A stretch of 64,000 nt of DNA from Allorhizobium paknamense (GTDB lineage Bacteria; Pseudomonadota; Alphaproteobacteria; Rhizobiales; Rhizobiaceae): NCBI RefSeq assembly GCF_030815125.1, contig NZ_JAUSWH010000014.1:62001-126000 (forward strand), written 5' to 3'. Shown here piece after piece: positions 45,201 through 53,958 of this stretch. The notes beneath the pieces are model-generated. The model was not told where the DNA came from. It ran no database searches and saw nothing but the letters and a program-made list of their open reading frames with translations. Every line of letters starts with the position of its first letter. Within the stretch, counting starts at the first letter, position 1. Position numbers and translations under genes: made by a program.

Positions 45201-47710
45201 GCAAGATTTCCGATCAGGTCACGCGTGCTGCCGAACTCTTCGCCGCCCCGCGCGGCGCGGAAGCGACGGAAGCCGACTGGTATCCGCCGGTGCCGAGCGT
45301 TCAGGTCAATGACGATGCCCCCGTGATCACCATGGATGGCAGCGATCTCGATTTCTGGAACGGCTATGGCGGCTTTGCCGACGAAGGACGCGAATATGTC
45401 ATTCGTCTGGCGCCCGGCCAGTCTACCCCGCATCCGTGGATCAACGTCATTTCCAATGACAATTTCGGCTTCCACGTTTCTGCGGAAGGTGCAGGCTTCA
45501 CCTGGAGCAGCAACTCGCGTGACTACCAGCTGACGCCCTGGAGCAATGATGCCGTCACCAACCGCACCGGCGAGGCCTTCTATGTGGCCGATCTGGAGAG
45601 CGGCGAGGTGGTCAGCCCGATCCAGGCCGCAAGCAACCGCCGCGATGCCGGTTTCGAAACCCGCCATGGCCTGGGCTACTCGGTCTTCAAGACCGAAGCC
45701 GCCGATCTGGCCGTGGAACTGACCGTGACCGTCGATCAGGAAAAGCCGGTGCGCTTCACAAAGCTTGCCGTGCGCAACACCGGCTCTGCGCCGCGTCGCC
45801 TGCGCTCCTATGGCTATGTGGAATGGATTCTCGGCAACAACCCGCAAAAAACCACGCCCTTCGTGCTGACCTCGAAGGACGAGGACAGCGGCGCGTTGTT
45901 TGCGACGAACCCCTACAGCATCGATTATTCGGGCCGTATCGCCTTCTTCTCCGGCGTGGAGCAGGCCTCCGGCTTTGCCTCCAGCCGCCGGGAATTCATC
46001 GGTCGGCATGGCTCCATTCAGATGCCACAGGCGGTGGCACGCGGTGCGCGTCTCTCCGGTTCCATCGATCCGGAAGGCGATCCCTGCGCGGCTCTTGCCT
46101 TCGACATCGAGCTGCAGCCGGGCGAGGAAAAGACCATCACCCTGATCATGGGCGATGCAAAGACGGCGGAAGAGGCCCGTGGCCTCATCGCCGAAGCCAA
46201 GGCCAAGGGCTTTGCCGCCGCATTGGCTGAGGCCAAGGGCTTCTGGAGCGACTTCACCGGCCATATCAAGGTGAAGACCGGCGACAAGGCCTTCGACCAC
46301 ATGGTCAATCACTGGCTGCCCTACCAGACGCTCGCCTGCCGTATCAAGGCGCGTGCCGGCTTCTATCAGGCCTCGGGCGCTTACGGCTTCCGCGACCAGT
46401 TGCAGGACAGCCTTGCCTTCCTCACCACCCGCCCGGAACTGGCGCGCCGCCAGATCCTCAACGCCGCCTCCCGCCAGTTCAAGGAAGGCGACGTGCAGCA
46501 TTGGTGGCTGCCGCATAATGGCGCGGGCATCCGCAGTACCATTTCGGATGACGTGGTGTGGCTGGGCTATGCCATCCATGCCTATGTCACCTCGACGGGT
46601 GAAAAGTCGCTGCTGGATGAGGAGGTAAGCTTCCTCGACGGCCCGACGCTGGCGCTTGGCCGCCACGATGCCTTCTTCAAGCCGGATATTTCGGACGAGA
46701 AGGCGCCGCTTTACGAACATGCCGCCCGGGCGCTGGACCTTGCCGTCAGCCGCACCGGCACCAACGGCCTGCCGCTGATCCTTGGCGGTGACTGGAATGA
46801 CGGCATGAACCGCGTCGGCGTGGCCGGTCGGGGGGAAAGCGTCTGGCTGGGCTGGTTCCTCGCCAATGCGCTGACCCTCTTCCTGCCCTTTGCCGAGGAG
46901 CGCAAGGACGGCGAACGCGTCAAACGCTGGAAGAAGCATCTGGAAACGCTGAAGGCGGCGCTGGAAAAGGCGGGCTGGGATGGCGAACACTATCGCCGTG
47001 GCTATTTCGACGACGGCGACCCGCTGGGCTCCGACCAGTCCGACGAATGCCGCATCGACGCCATTGCCCAGTCCTGGTCGGTTCTCTCGGGCTTTGCCGA
47101 GCCGGATCGCCAGCAGAAGGCCATGGATGCGGTGGAAAAGCGCCTCATCGATGACGAGGCAGGCATTGTCCGTCTGTTCACGCCAGCCTTCGAAAAGAGC
47201 CGTCAGGATCCGGGCTATATCAAGTCCTATCCGCCGGGCGTGCGCGAGAATGGCGGCCAATATACCCATGCCGCCATCTGGACCGGTCTGGCGCTGGCCA
47301 AGCTCGGCCGCACCGACAAGGCGTGGAAGGTCTTCTCCATGCTGAACCCGGTTCACCATGCCGAGACCACCGAAGCTGCCGATGTCTACCGTGTCGAACC
47401 CTATGTGGTTGCCGCTGATATCTATGGCGGCCCCGGCTATCAGGGCCGTGGCGGCTGGAGCTGGTATACGGGCTCGGCAGGCTGGCTCTATCGCTTCGCG
47501 GTCGAAGGCTTCCTCGGCATTCATCGCGAGGGCGAAAACCTGGTGGTCAAGCCCGCCCTGCCCGCCGGCATGGAGGCCTATGAGGCGGAGGTGACCGTGA
47601 ATGGCAAGGTGATCGCCCTCAAGGCCAGCCGTGCTGGCGATGGCTACAGCGTCACCGCCAATGGCGCGCCGGTAGACGGCGGTACGGAAGGCTTCCGTGT
47701 CAGTCTCTGA
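39209..47710 (+). CDS. ndvB: Cyclic beta-1,2-glucan synthase NdvB/ChvB
   Basis: A 2833-residue inner-membrane enzyme, full length for the family. It makes cyclic beta-1,2-glucan from UDP-glucose by protein-linked initiation, elongation, length control and cyclisation. The layout: an N-terminal cytoplasmic part, membrane segments near 410-470, a GT84 glycosyltransferase domain with TLDADTR (about 626) and RQHRWARGDWQ (about 772), more membrane segments (about 815-975), then two large carbohydrate-binding/GH94-type modules. The last has GGDWNDGMNRVG with the likely general acid Asp2531, used for chain-length control by phosphorolysis. The product leaves through NdvA. The ATG follows a weak GAGAG. 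A strong terminator ends the gene. Confidence 0.97.
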   Translation: MSSTITPTAAPKDAESKILDYNDSIRAPYLTIDELRDKARTLATEPLKELPGYSAFDFIARHKENEREILRVYRTVAVDVEAGATITPAAEWLLDNHYIIEEAIQEVRRDFPRKFYNQLPMIRFNGVEIPRVLALAWTYVAHTHSTVTRETLTALAEGYQSVQSLEIGELWALPSMVRFVLVENLRRISTRVERSRQMRRKANEAADEVIRLNDETACASYLKTLEPVASDNTFATQFLYRLRNGSQTSAMAIEWLEKHLEAAGRTPEEAMTAEHNRLSSGNVSMGSIIKGLRTIDDTEWSVWVEEVSHVDKILRNHSDYEALDFGSRNSYRTTIEKLARRSDKTELQIAQAAIDLSQQAAAASGEGGLDAPSNVGSFLVGDQREVLEKAIGYNVPFHVSFTRAFKRLHWLAIAAPVLALTALALLIIAGYLGNAGLSVPVIILLVLLFALPASEGATGLFNTLVTFIMKPARLVGYEFKEGIPEDARTLVAVPCLISKRDHVDELVRNLEVHYLTNPRGEVYFSLLSDWPDSKVEETEADIEVLDYAKREIAALNARYNDDGKTRFYLLHRRRLYNPQEDCWMGWERKRGKLHELNLLLRGDKDTSYLPGANMVPEGVQYVMTLDADTRLMRDAVTKLVGKLYHPINRPVHDEKTGRVISGYGILQPRVTPSLTTGKDASVFQRVFSINRGLDPYVFTVSDVYQDITGEGTFTGKGLYHVDAFERAIKGRIDENTILSHDLLEGSFARCALVTDVELVEDFPTRYEVEISRQHRWARGDWQLLPYIFDPSRGITALGRWKMVDNLRRSLTPIAWFGASVIGWFVMDPMTLLIWQLLLIFSLFVAPTISLINALVPRQTDIVPAAHFQSLWNDAKGANAQVALRIVFIADMACMMADAIIRSAYRLTVSRKFLLEWRTAASIQSVAQGSILTYYKTMRYAPALAIVAFALAFSIAGYGALIALPFTLMWVLSPVIAWYVSQSAETEDRLFVPEETVQELRLIARRTWRYYETFANAGEHFLPPDNFQETPEPVVARRTSPTNIGVYLLSIVSGRHFGWLSFEQTLEKLEQTIGTVEKMDKFRGHIYNWYHTDTLKPLGNRYISAVDSGNLAGHLIAVSSACRHWAEAPSAHLQGNLDGIGDVGAILMETLKELPDDRKMVRPLRRRLHERIVGFNNALAAVKREHEFATIRVINLAVLARDVLKLAQNLHHEVRSDKTTEITRWSESLVAVCEAHIADASFDLSNIEPLRQRLASLRDRARNLAFSMDFAFLFRKERRLLSIGYRVETMELDEACYDLLASEARLTSLFAIAKGDLPTEHWYKLGRQVVPIGSKAALVSWSGSMFEYLMPPLVMQERHGGILNQTNNLIVKEQMNHGKRLNIPWGISEAAFNARDHALAYQYTNFGVPTLGLKRGLGQNAVIAPYASILASQYDPKAAAENLRKLRALGALGQYGFHDAVDFTPTRVPKGKPCAVVYNYYAHHHGMSIAAIANVTFNGLLRELFHADPVIEAAELLLQEKAPREIPVMSGKYEPQTPGKGQADLMRPEVRTITDPLSKDRELVLLSNGHYSVMLTATGSGFSRWNGLAVSRWKADPTEDRAGTFIFLRDTASGEWWSTTATPRRAAEEKTRVVFTDDKAEFSKTVGDITSTVECVVGTEHDAEGRRVTLLNTGTEDRFIEVTSYMEPVLSSDDNDNAHPAFSRMFVKTELGRRGDVIRVERNKRSPGDPNVCVAHLVSDDSGSGRATEFETDRYRFIGRGRTLATAAAFDPGATLSGTDGFTLDPIVSLRRVVRVPAGKKVSLVYWTIAAPSRQEVDAAIEQYRHAEAFNQEMLHAWTRTQVEMRHIGITSQQAAAFQHLGRYLVYPDMHLRADPETVRAGLASQSALWPNAISGDYPMFALRINDEMDTEVVKEALSAQDYLQRHGVVADLVILNERAESYAQDMQHALEQLAEGLKHKQAENGMQHVFTVRRDLMDDSGWNAVLAAARVVLHARNGKISDQVTRAAELFAAPRGAEATEADWYPPVPSVQVNDDAPVITMDGSDLDFWNGYGGFADEGREYVIRLAPGQSTPHPWINVISNDNFGFHVSAEGAGFTWSSNSRDYQLTPWSNDAVTNRTGEAFYVADLESGEVVSPIQAASNRRDAGFETRHGLGYSVFKTEAADLAVELTVTVDQEKPVRFTKLAVRNTGSAPRRLRSYGYVEWILGNNPQKTTPFVLTSKDEDSGALFATNPYSIDYSGRIAFFSGVEQASGFASSRREFIGRHGSIQMPQAVARGARLSGSIDPEGDPCAALAFDIELQPGEEKTITLIMGDAKTAEEARGLIAEAKAKGFAAALAEAKGFWSDFTGHIKVKTGDKAFDHMVNHWLPYQTLACRIKARAGFYQASGAYGFRDQLQDSLAFLTTRPELARRQILNAASRQFKEGDVQHWWLPHNGAGIRSTISDDVVWLGYAIHAYVTSTGEKSLLDEEVSFLDGPTLALGRHDAFFKPDISDEKAPLYEHAARALDLAVSRTGTNGLPLILGGDWNDGMNRVGVAGRGESVWLGWFLANALTLFLPFAEERKDGERVKRWKKHLETLKAALEKAGWDGEHYRRGYFDDGDPLGSDQSDECRIDAIAQSWSVLSGFAEPDRQQKAMDAVEKRLIDDEAGIVRLFTPAFEKSRQDPGYIKSYPPGVRENGGQYTHAAIWTGLALAKLGRTDKAWKVFSMLNPVHHAETTEAADVYRVEPYVVAADIYGGPGYQGRGGWSWYTGSAGWLYRFAVEGFLGIHREGENLVVKPALPAGMEAYEAEVTVNGKVIALKASRAGDGYSVTANGAPVDGGTEGFRVSL

Positions 47711-47745
47711 AGCATGTCCAGAAAAATCTGAATGGCATAAATGAC

Positions 47746-47777
47746 AAAAAAGCCGGTCTCGCGACCGGCTTTTTTTT
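47746..47777. terminator. Bidirectional Rho-independent terminator between ndvB and the MFS gene
   Basis: A-run, AGCCGGTC (47751-47758), loop TCGC, GACCGGCT (47763-47770), T-run. With A on one side and T on the other it can serve both convergent genes. The MFS stop codon TAA lies at the end of the T-run. Confidence 0.93.
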
Positions 47778-49155
47778 ATGGTTTGTTTGCCGGATAGGGC
47801 GTTCGCAGCAAAAGCACCAGCCCGGTCACAAGAAAGACCAGCAGGCTTGCCATCCCGGCCCGGGCCGATCCCAGGCTGGCGGTGATGATGGAGAAGGACA
47901 GCGTCGCCATGAAACTGGTGGCCCGGCCCGAGAGCGCATAGATGCCGAAATAGCGGCCCGCCTCCTCGGGTTTGATGCTGCGCGCCAGATAGGATCGGGA
48001 TGAAGCCTGCACCGGACCGAAGGCAAGGCCGATCAGCACGCCATAGAGGATATAGACCTTCTCCGCCGGAGTGCCGAACAGGCTGCCGGAACTTTCGGTG
48101 GAGAGCGGCAACAGGCCGAAGGCCGTGAAGGACAGGCCCGTGGACACAATGCCGACCGTGGCAATGATCAGCAGCACAAGGCTGATCACCACCATGGTCT
48201 TGGACCCCAGCGCTGCATCGAGGCGGCTGGCGACGAGGCAGCCGAAGATCGCCACCACGTTGAGAATGATTCCGTAAATGCCGATTTCCATCGTGGACCA
48301 GCCGAACAGGCCAGCCGCGAAGACACCGCCGAGGATCAGCAGGCCGTTGACGCCATCCTGATAGATCATCCGGGCGATCAGAAAGCGCAGAATGCCATGG
48401 CGCTGCCGTACCTCGCGCCAGGTGGCCACCAGATCGGCAAATCCCTCGCGCACGGCGCGGCGGAGCGGCTCACCCTTTTGCCGGTCCGGGGTGAAGAGAA
48501 ACATCGGCAGAATGAAGAGAAGGTACCAGGCCGCGGAAATGGGTCCGGTGATGCGGGCATCCTCGCCCAGTTTCCCATCAAGGCCGAAGATCGGCGCGTT
48601 GCCGAGAATGGTCTTGCCCGTTTCCGGGCTGGCGGCGATGAACAGCACGACGGCAATCAGCACGATCATGCCGCCAAGATAGCCAAGCCCCCAGGCGGTG
48701 TTGGAAAGCCGCCCGACATCCTTCGGCGCCACCAGCGTCGGCATCATCGAATCGTTGAAAACAATCGAAAATTCCGCCGCAATCGAGGCCAGGCTGAAGA
48801 GGATCAACGGCGGCAGCATGGGTGAACCGGGCGCTGCCTGCCAGAGCAGCGAAAGCGAGACGATCTTGATTATGGCAAAGAAAGCGATCCACGGCTTTCG
48901 CGAACCGCTGCGATCGGCAATCGACCCCAGAACCGGCGACAGCAAGGCGATGACGACGGAAGCCGCCGTCGCCGCATTGCTCCAGGCCGCCTGCGCCCCC
49001 ACCGGATCACTGGTGAAGCGGGAGGCGAAATAGGGCCCGAAGATGAAGGTGGTGACCACCGTGAAAAAGGGCTGGGCTGCCCAGTCGAACAGCATCCAGC
49101 CCCAGATGCCCGCCTTGCCGGCAGGCTTCACCCCCGTTTGAAAAGCTTGTGTCAT
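47776..49155 (-). CDS. MFS transporter, UMF1 (vacuole effluxer Atg22-like) family
   Basis: A 459-residue permease with about 12 membrane segments. It begins GIWGWMLFDWAAQPFFTVVTTFIFGPYFAS, split across the first segment, and has the MFS loop GSIADRSGSRKPWI. The WxxFDWAxxPF start is typical of the UMF1/Atg22-like group, whose fungal members export amino acids from the vacuole; the bacterial substrate is unknown. It lies 45 bp after glutamate dehydrogenase on the same strand and probably shares its mRNA. Its ribosome site and AUG lie in one arm of a 13-bp hairpin (49154-49195). The ATG at 49155 follows CAGGGAC. Confidence 0.87.
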   Translation of the reverse strand: MTQAFQTGVKPAGKAGIWGWMLFDWAAQPFFTVVTTFIFGPYFASRFTSDPVGAQAAWSNAATAASVVIALLSPVLGSIADRSGSRKPWIAFFAIIKIVSLSLLWQAAPGSPMLPPLILFSLASIAAEFSIVFNDSMMPTLVAPKDVGRLSNTAWGLGYLGGMIVLIAVVLFIAASPETGKTILGNAPIFGLDGKLGEDARITGPISAAWYLLFILPMFLFTPDRQKGEPLRRAVREGFADLVATWREVRQRHGILRFLIARMIYQDGVNGLLILGGVFAAGLFGWSTMEIGIYGIILNVVAIFGCLVASRLDAALGSKTMVVISLVLLIIATVGIVSTGLSFTAFGLLPLSTESSGSLFGTPAEKVYILYGVLIGLAFGPVQASSRSYLARSIKPEEAGRYFGIYALSGRATSFMATLSFSIITASLGSARAGMASLLVFLVTGLVLLLRTPYPANKP

Positions 49156-49195
49156 GTCCCTGCCGCCCAATTTGAAGGATGTGCGGCAGGGACAT
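49154..49195 (-). promoter_or_regulatory. Hairpin enclosing the MFS ribosome-binding site
   Basis: Perfect 13-bp arms ATGTCCCTGCCGC and GCGGCAGGGACAT with a 16-base loop lie between the glutamate dehydrogenase stop and the MFS start. On the mRNA the second arm contains the Shine-Dalgarno (CAGGGAC) and the first two bases of the AUG. Confidence 0.6.
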
Positions 49196-49200
49196 TGGCA

Positions 49201-52200
49201 TTACGCCTTCACCTGCGCAACATCGGTGAGCAGGCTTGCGGCCACGGTAAAGCGCGAGAGCGTCGGATCGCCTTCACTGAGCGCAATCAACTCGCTGCCG
49301 AGACGATTGATCCTGAGCGCATCCGCCGCCCGCCATGCGGCCACGGCATCTTTTGCACCGCCATGCTCGGTGAGTGCGTTGACGACGATGGCGCGCCGGG
49401 CGGAGAGAATGAAGTCCAGGCTGCGCAGCAGTGCCAGACTGTCATAATGGTCATTGGTTGTGATCCGCTCCACCTGCGACAGCAGACGGCCAATGCGGAA
49501 GATCTGGGTGACGGAATGATAGCTTTCCGCCGCCTTCTGCAGCGAGGCCCCTGCCCGCTCGGCGACCGCCATGATATCCGGCACCACCGGCAGAGCCTTG
49601 AGATCGGCAATATCCCGCGCCAGATCTTCCGGCACACCCTTTTCCACCATGGCCGCGGCATCGGCGGCGATGGCGCCGGCGAAATCCTCCGGTGTCACGC
49701 TGCGGCTGATGCCACGATAGCTGCGAACCGCCGCCTTCACCTTTTTCACCGCCTCGCCGAGATCACCGGCGGCCACCGCCGTATCCACTGCAAGCTTGGT
49801 AAAGGCGCGGTAGACCGTTTCGATCCGCGCATAAAGGTCGTTCTGCACGTCACCGGAAATCTGCCCGTCCAAGGCATCGATCCGGTCCCAATAGGCGGGC
49901 AGATCCAGCCCGTCGCGGGTGACGAGTGCCGCCTTGACGATGACATCCGGCCGCGCGCCGGTGGCATCGGCCATGCGGACGATGAAGCCCGGCCCGCCAC
50001 GGTTGATGACGTGATTGGCCAGAAGCGTGGCGATAATTTCCCGCCGCAGCCGGTGACCGGCAATATCGGCGGCGTGGGCCTTGCGCATTTTCTTCGGGAA
50101 ATAGCTTTCCAGAATGGCGGCGCAATAAGGCTCGTCCGGCAGGCTGCTGTCCACCAGATCGTCGAAGAGGGAAATCTTCGCATAGGAGAGCAGCACGCCG
50201 ATTTCCGCACGGGTCAATGCCTTGCCCGCCACGTAACGCTCGGCCAGCGCCGCATCGTCGGGCAGGGTCTCCACCTTGCGGTTCAGCCGGCCGGAGGTTT
50301 CCAGCACCGTCATCAGGCGGGAAAGGTCTTCCCGATTGGCTACACCCTGTCGTTCGGTAAGCGAAATCGCCAGCGATTGCAGATAGTTGTTGCGCAGCAC
50401 CAGCTCCGCCACCTCATCGGTCATCGAGGCCAGCAGCTTGTTGCGGGCGGCCATGTCCAGCCTGCCGGACGTTACCGCCGTCGAAAGCGCGATCTTGATA
50501 TTGACCTCCACGTCGGACGAATTGACGCCCGCCGAATTGTCGATGGCGTCGGAATTGCAACGCCCGCCCTTCAGGCCGAAGGCAATACGACCTTTCTGGG
50601 TGACGCCAAGATTGGCGCCCTCGCCGATCACCTTGGCGCGCACCTCGTCCGCCGTGACGCGGATGGCGTCATTGGCGCGGTCGCCCACCTCCAGATCGGT
50701 TTCGGAAATCGCCTTCACATAGGTGCCGATACCGCCGAACCACAGAAGATCGACATCGGCCTTCAAAATTGCCGTCATGATCTCGAACGGCGTCGCCACG
50801 GTCTTTTCAAGGCCGATGGCGGCGGCAGCTTCCTTCGTCAGCTTCACGGATTTTTCCGTGCGGGAGATGATCATTGCGCCCTTGGAGAGCGTCTTGCGAT
50901 CGTAATCCTGCCAGCTCGAACGCGGCAGGGCGAACATGCGCCTGCGCTCGGCAAAGGATTTCTCCATGTCTGGATCGGGATCGATAAAGATATCGCGGTG
51001 ATCGAAGGCGGCAATCAGCCGGATCTTGCGCGACAGCAGCATGCCGTTGCCGAACACGTCGCCGGACATGTCGCCTACGCCCACCACGCTGAAGGGCGTG
51101 GTCTGGATATCGACATTGATTTCCCGGAAATGCCGCTTCACCGCCTCCCAGGCGCCGCGCGCGGTAATGCCCATCTTCTTATGGTCATAGCCTGCCGAAC
51201 CGCCGGAAGCGAAGGCATCGTCCAGCCAGAAGCCCGCCTCGCGCGCCAGACCGTTGGCGGTATCGGAGAAGGTGGCCGTGCCCTTGTCGGCGGCGACGAC
51301 GAAATAGGGATCGTCGCCATCCAGCCGCACCGTATCGGCGGGTGCGATCACTTCGCCTTCGCGGATATTGTCGGTGATCGACAACAGGGTGCGGATATAG
51401 GTCATATAGGCTTCACGCCCCAGCCGCAGATACTCCTCGCGATTGGCGGGGCTTGGCAGCTGGCGCGGGTAGAAGCCGCCCTTGGCCCCCACCGGCACGA
51501 TCACCGCATTCTTCACCTGCTGCGCCTTCACCAGGCCCAGTACTTCGGTGCGGTAATCCTGCGCACGATCCGACCAGCGCAGGCCACCGCGCGCCACCTT
51601 GCCGAAGCGCAGATGCACGCCCTCCACCTCCGTGCCGTAAACGAAGATTTCCCGGAAGGGACGCGGCTCGGGCAGGCCATCCAGCAATTGCGGATCGAAC
51701 TTGAAGGCCAGCATCGGCTTGATGCGCTGACCATTGCCCTTCTGGAAGTAGTTGGTGCGCAAGGTGCTGTCGATGGCATTCTGGTAGCGGCGCAGAATGC
51801 GGTCTTCATCGAGGCTCGGAACGGCGGCCAGCGCCTCCTCGATCTCGCCGCGCAACTCCGAAAGCCGCTTCATCCGCGTCTTGTCTGAGAGTTTCGGATC
51901 GAAGGATTGCAGGAAGAGCCTGACGAGCAACGCGGCGATGGCCGGATATTTGCTGAGCGTTTCGGCCATGTAAGTGGCGGAGAAAACCAGGCCGCCTTGC
52001 CGGAGATAGGCTGCATAGGCCCGGAGTACCGCAACTTCAGCCACCGACAACCCGGCATTCAGCACCAGCCGGTTGAAGGCATCATTGTCCACCACGCCTG
52101 CAAAGGCGGCGAGGAAAGCCTCTTCCACGGCGGGCGCCTGATCCGTGAGACTGAAGCTGCCGCCAGCGCGCAGGCCAAGCTCCATATCATGCAGCACCAC

Positions 52201-53958
52201 CCTTTGCGGCGCTCCGTTCCGTAAGGAGACAGCGAGATCGAAGGTACGTTCGCTGACGACGTTGAAGCCGAGATTTTCCAAAAGCGGCACACGCCGCGAC
52301 AGCGGCAGATGCTCGCCCGCGTGGAAGACCTTGAGGTAAAGCGCCTGGCGCTCGCCATCCTGGCGCTGGTGGAAGGCAATGGACACGGAAGAGCCGTTCA
52401 GGCAATCGGAGACATGGGCGAGGTCCGCCACGGCCTCTTCCGGCGAAAACGCCTCTTCGAAGGCCTGGGTCACCATCAACTGCGGCGCGCCCTCGGGGGC
52501 CAGCGTGCGGAAACGGTCTTCCCAACGGGTGGTGATGGCCTTGACCGCCTCTTCCAGCCTTGCCTGCGGTATACGCGGGGTCTTGCCCTCCGAACGGCCA
52601 ATGATGAAATGCACCCGCGCCACGCCGCCTTCCGGGAAGGCCGGATAATAGGCGGAGACGCGGCCGTCATAGGTCTCCTTGAAGTAATTGCCGATGCGCT
52701 CGCGGATCAAGGAGTTGTATTCCTCACGCGGCACGAAGACCAGCAGCGAGACGAAGCGGTCGAAATGGTCGATGCGCGGCAGCACCCGCACGCGAGGCCG
52801 CTCGGCTAGATCGATGATCTGCTCGCAGAAGCGCGCCAGAAGCTCGGCATCGATCTGGAAGAGATCGTCGCGCGGATAGGATTCCAGCGTGTTCTGCAGC
52901 AGGCGTCCGGAATGGCTGAGAGGATCGAAGCCGAAATGGCTGACCACCTTCTCCGCCTTGGCGCGCAGGAGCGGAATGTGATTGACCGAACCGGTATAGG
53001 CGGTGGCGGTAAACAGCCCGACGATACGCAGCTCGCCCACCACCTTGCCGTTCTCATCGAAGCGCTTGACGCCGACATAATCCATATAGGCGCGGCGATG
53101 CACCACGGATTTGACGTTGGCCTTGGTGACGATCAGATCATCGGGCCCCTGCAGGAAGGCCAGGATTTCCGGGGTGGTGGTCACCTGATGGCGGCCCTGG
53201 CGCAGCACCAGCACATCGGGATCGGAGAGAATGCCGAGGCCCCTGCCCTTGCCGCGCTCGACCGTCGCCTTCGGCCCTTCGCCGGAATAGACATATTCCC
53301 GCATGCCGAGGAAGGTGAAATTGTCGTTGCGCAGCCAATGCAGGAAGGCAAGCGATTCCTCCCGCTCCGTCTTGCGGCGCAGGGCTGGCTGGGCGGAAAG
53401 CTCGGCAATGGCGGTATCGAGAAGCGACAGCATGGGCTGCCAGTCGGTATAGGTCTTCTGCACTTGCGCGAGCACGGCGCGCAGCCGAGCGGCGAGCCCT
53501 TCCGCCTGCTCGGCCGAGAGTGGCGCCAGATGCAGCTGGATATAGCTGATGCGCTTGGCGGGATCGGTATCCTGCTCGGCCAGAACGAAGCTGTCGCCTT
53601 CCGCAACGAGGATGGGGTGAACGGCCAGATGAATATCACGGAATTGGCTCGTAACCTCGCCCATGACCGAGTCGTAGAGAAAGGGCTTGTTACGATCGAC
53701 GATGGACAAGACACTGAGCGGACCGCTGGCGATGATGCCTTCGACCGGCTCGATGACGATCTGCGCGGTCTCGCCGTCCCAGCGGGCAAGATCCTGTCTG
53801 GCGCGCCGCGCCGCCTCTGCCAGCATGGCGGGCGTATAGCTTTGCAAATCATCATTGCTGGCCCGGCCAAAGAGCACTTCCGGGTCCACGCCGCCATTGC
53901 CATTGGAGCGGGCGTCGGCAAACAACTGCTCCCTTTTAACCCGCTTTGCTACCACCAT
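49201..53958 (-). CDS. gdh: NAD-specific glutamate dehydrogenase, large (GDH-180 type)
   Basis: A 1585-residue enzyme of the large class of NAD-dependent glutamate dehydrogenases. It oxidises glutamate to 2-oxoglutarate and ammonia in catabolism. The length is normal for the family. N-terminal ACT-like regulatory segments precede a catalytic core in the second half with KVARGGLRWSDRAQDYRTEV split by its active-site region, then NAVIVPVGAKGGF and FGNGMLLSRKIRL. An ATG with GGGAGGCTGACA upstream starts the gene. The downstream MFS permease may be a partner. The 368 bp upstream are AT-rich and probably hold the promoter. Confidence 0.95.
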   Translation of the reverse strand: MVVAKRVKREQLFADARSNGNGGVDPEVLFGRASNDDLQSYTPAMLAEAARRARQDLARWDGETAQIVIEPVEGIIASGPLSVLSIVDRNKPFLYDSVMGEVTSQFRDIHLAVHPILVAEGDSFVLAEQDTDPAKRISYIQLHLAPLSAEQAEGLAARLRAVLAQVQKTYTDWQPMLSLLDTAIAELSAQPALRRKTEREESLAFLHWLRNDNFTFLGMREYVYSGEGPKATVERGKGRGLGILSDPDVLVLRQGRHQVTTTPEILAFLQGPDDLIVTKANVKSVVHRRAYMDYVGVKRFDENGKVVGELRIVGLFTATAYTGSVNHIPLLRAKAEKVVSHFGFDPLSHSGRLLQNTLESYPRDDLFQIDAELLARFCEQIIDLAERPRVRVLPRIDHFDRFVSLLVFVPREEYNSLIRERIGNYFKETYDGRVSAYYPAFPEGGVARVHFIIGRSEGKTPRIPQARLEEAVKAITTRWEDRFRTLAPEGAPQLMVTQAFEEAFSPEEAVADLAHVSDCLNGSSVSIAFHQRQDGERQALYLKVFHAGEHLPLSRRVPLLENLGFNVVSERTFDLAVSLRNGAPQRVVLHDMELGLRAGGSFSLTDQAPAVEEAFLAAFAGVVDNDAFNRLVLNAGLSVAEVAVLRAYAAYLRQGGLVFSATYMAETLSKYPAIAALLVRLFLQSFDPKLSDKTRMKRLSELRGEIEEALAAVPSLDEDRILRRYQNAIDSTLRTNYFQKGNGQRIKPMLAFKFDPQLLDGLPEPRPFREIFVYGTEVEGVHLRFGKVARGGLRWSDRAQDYRTEVLGLVKAQQVKNAVIVPVGAKGGFYPRQLPSPANREEYLRLGREAYMTYIRTLLSITDNIREGEVIAPADTVRLDGDDPYFVVAADKGTATFSDTANGLAREAGFWLDDAFASGGSAGYDHKKMGITARGAWEAVKRHFREINVDIQTTPFSVVGVGDMSGDVFGNGMLLSRKIRLIAAFDHRDIFIDPDPDMEKSFAERRRMFALPRSSWQDYDRKTLSKGAMIISRTEKSVKLTKEAAAAIGLEKTVATPFEIMTAILKADVDLLWFGGIGTYVKAISETDLEVGDRANDAIRVTADEVRAKVIGEGANLGVTQKGRIAFGLKGGRCNSDAIDNSAGVNSSDVEVNIKIALSTAVTSGRLDMAARNKLLASMTDEVAELVLRNNYLQSLAISLTERQGVANREDLSRLMTVLETSGRLNRKVETLPDDAALAERYVAGKALTRAEIGVLLSYAKISLFDDLVDSSLPDEPYCAAILESYFPKKMRKAHAADIAGHRLRREIIATLLANHVINRGGPGFIVRMADATGARPDVIVKAALVTRDGLDLPAYWDRIDALDGQISGDVQNDLYARIETVYRAFTKLAVDTAVAAGDLGEAVKKVKAAVRSYRGISRSVTPEDFAGAIAADAAAMVEKGVPEDLARDIADLKALPVVPDIMAVAERAGASLQKAAESYHSVTQIFRIGRLLSQVERITTNDHYDSLALLRSLDFILSARRAIVVNALTEHGGAKDAVAAWRAADALRINRLGSELIALSEGDPTLSRFTVAASLLTDVAQVKA

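Noticed and set aside
44042-47524. 1160-codon minus-strand frame opposite ndvB
   Set aside because: The ndvB frame carries the GH94 motifs over the same bases; long antisense frames are expected in such GC-rich sequence.
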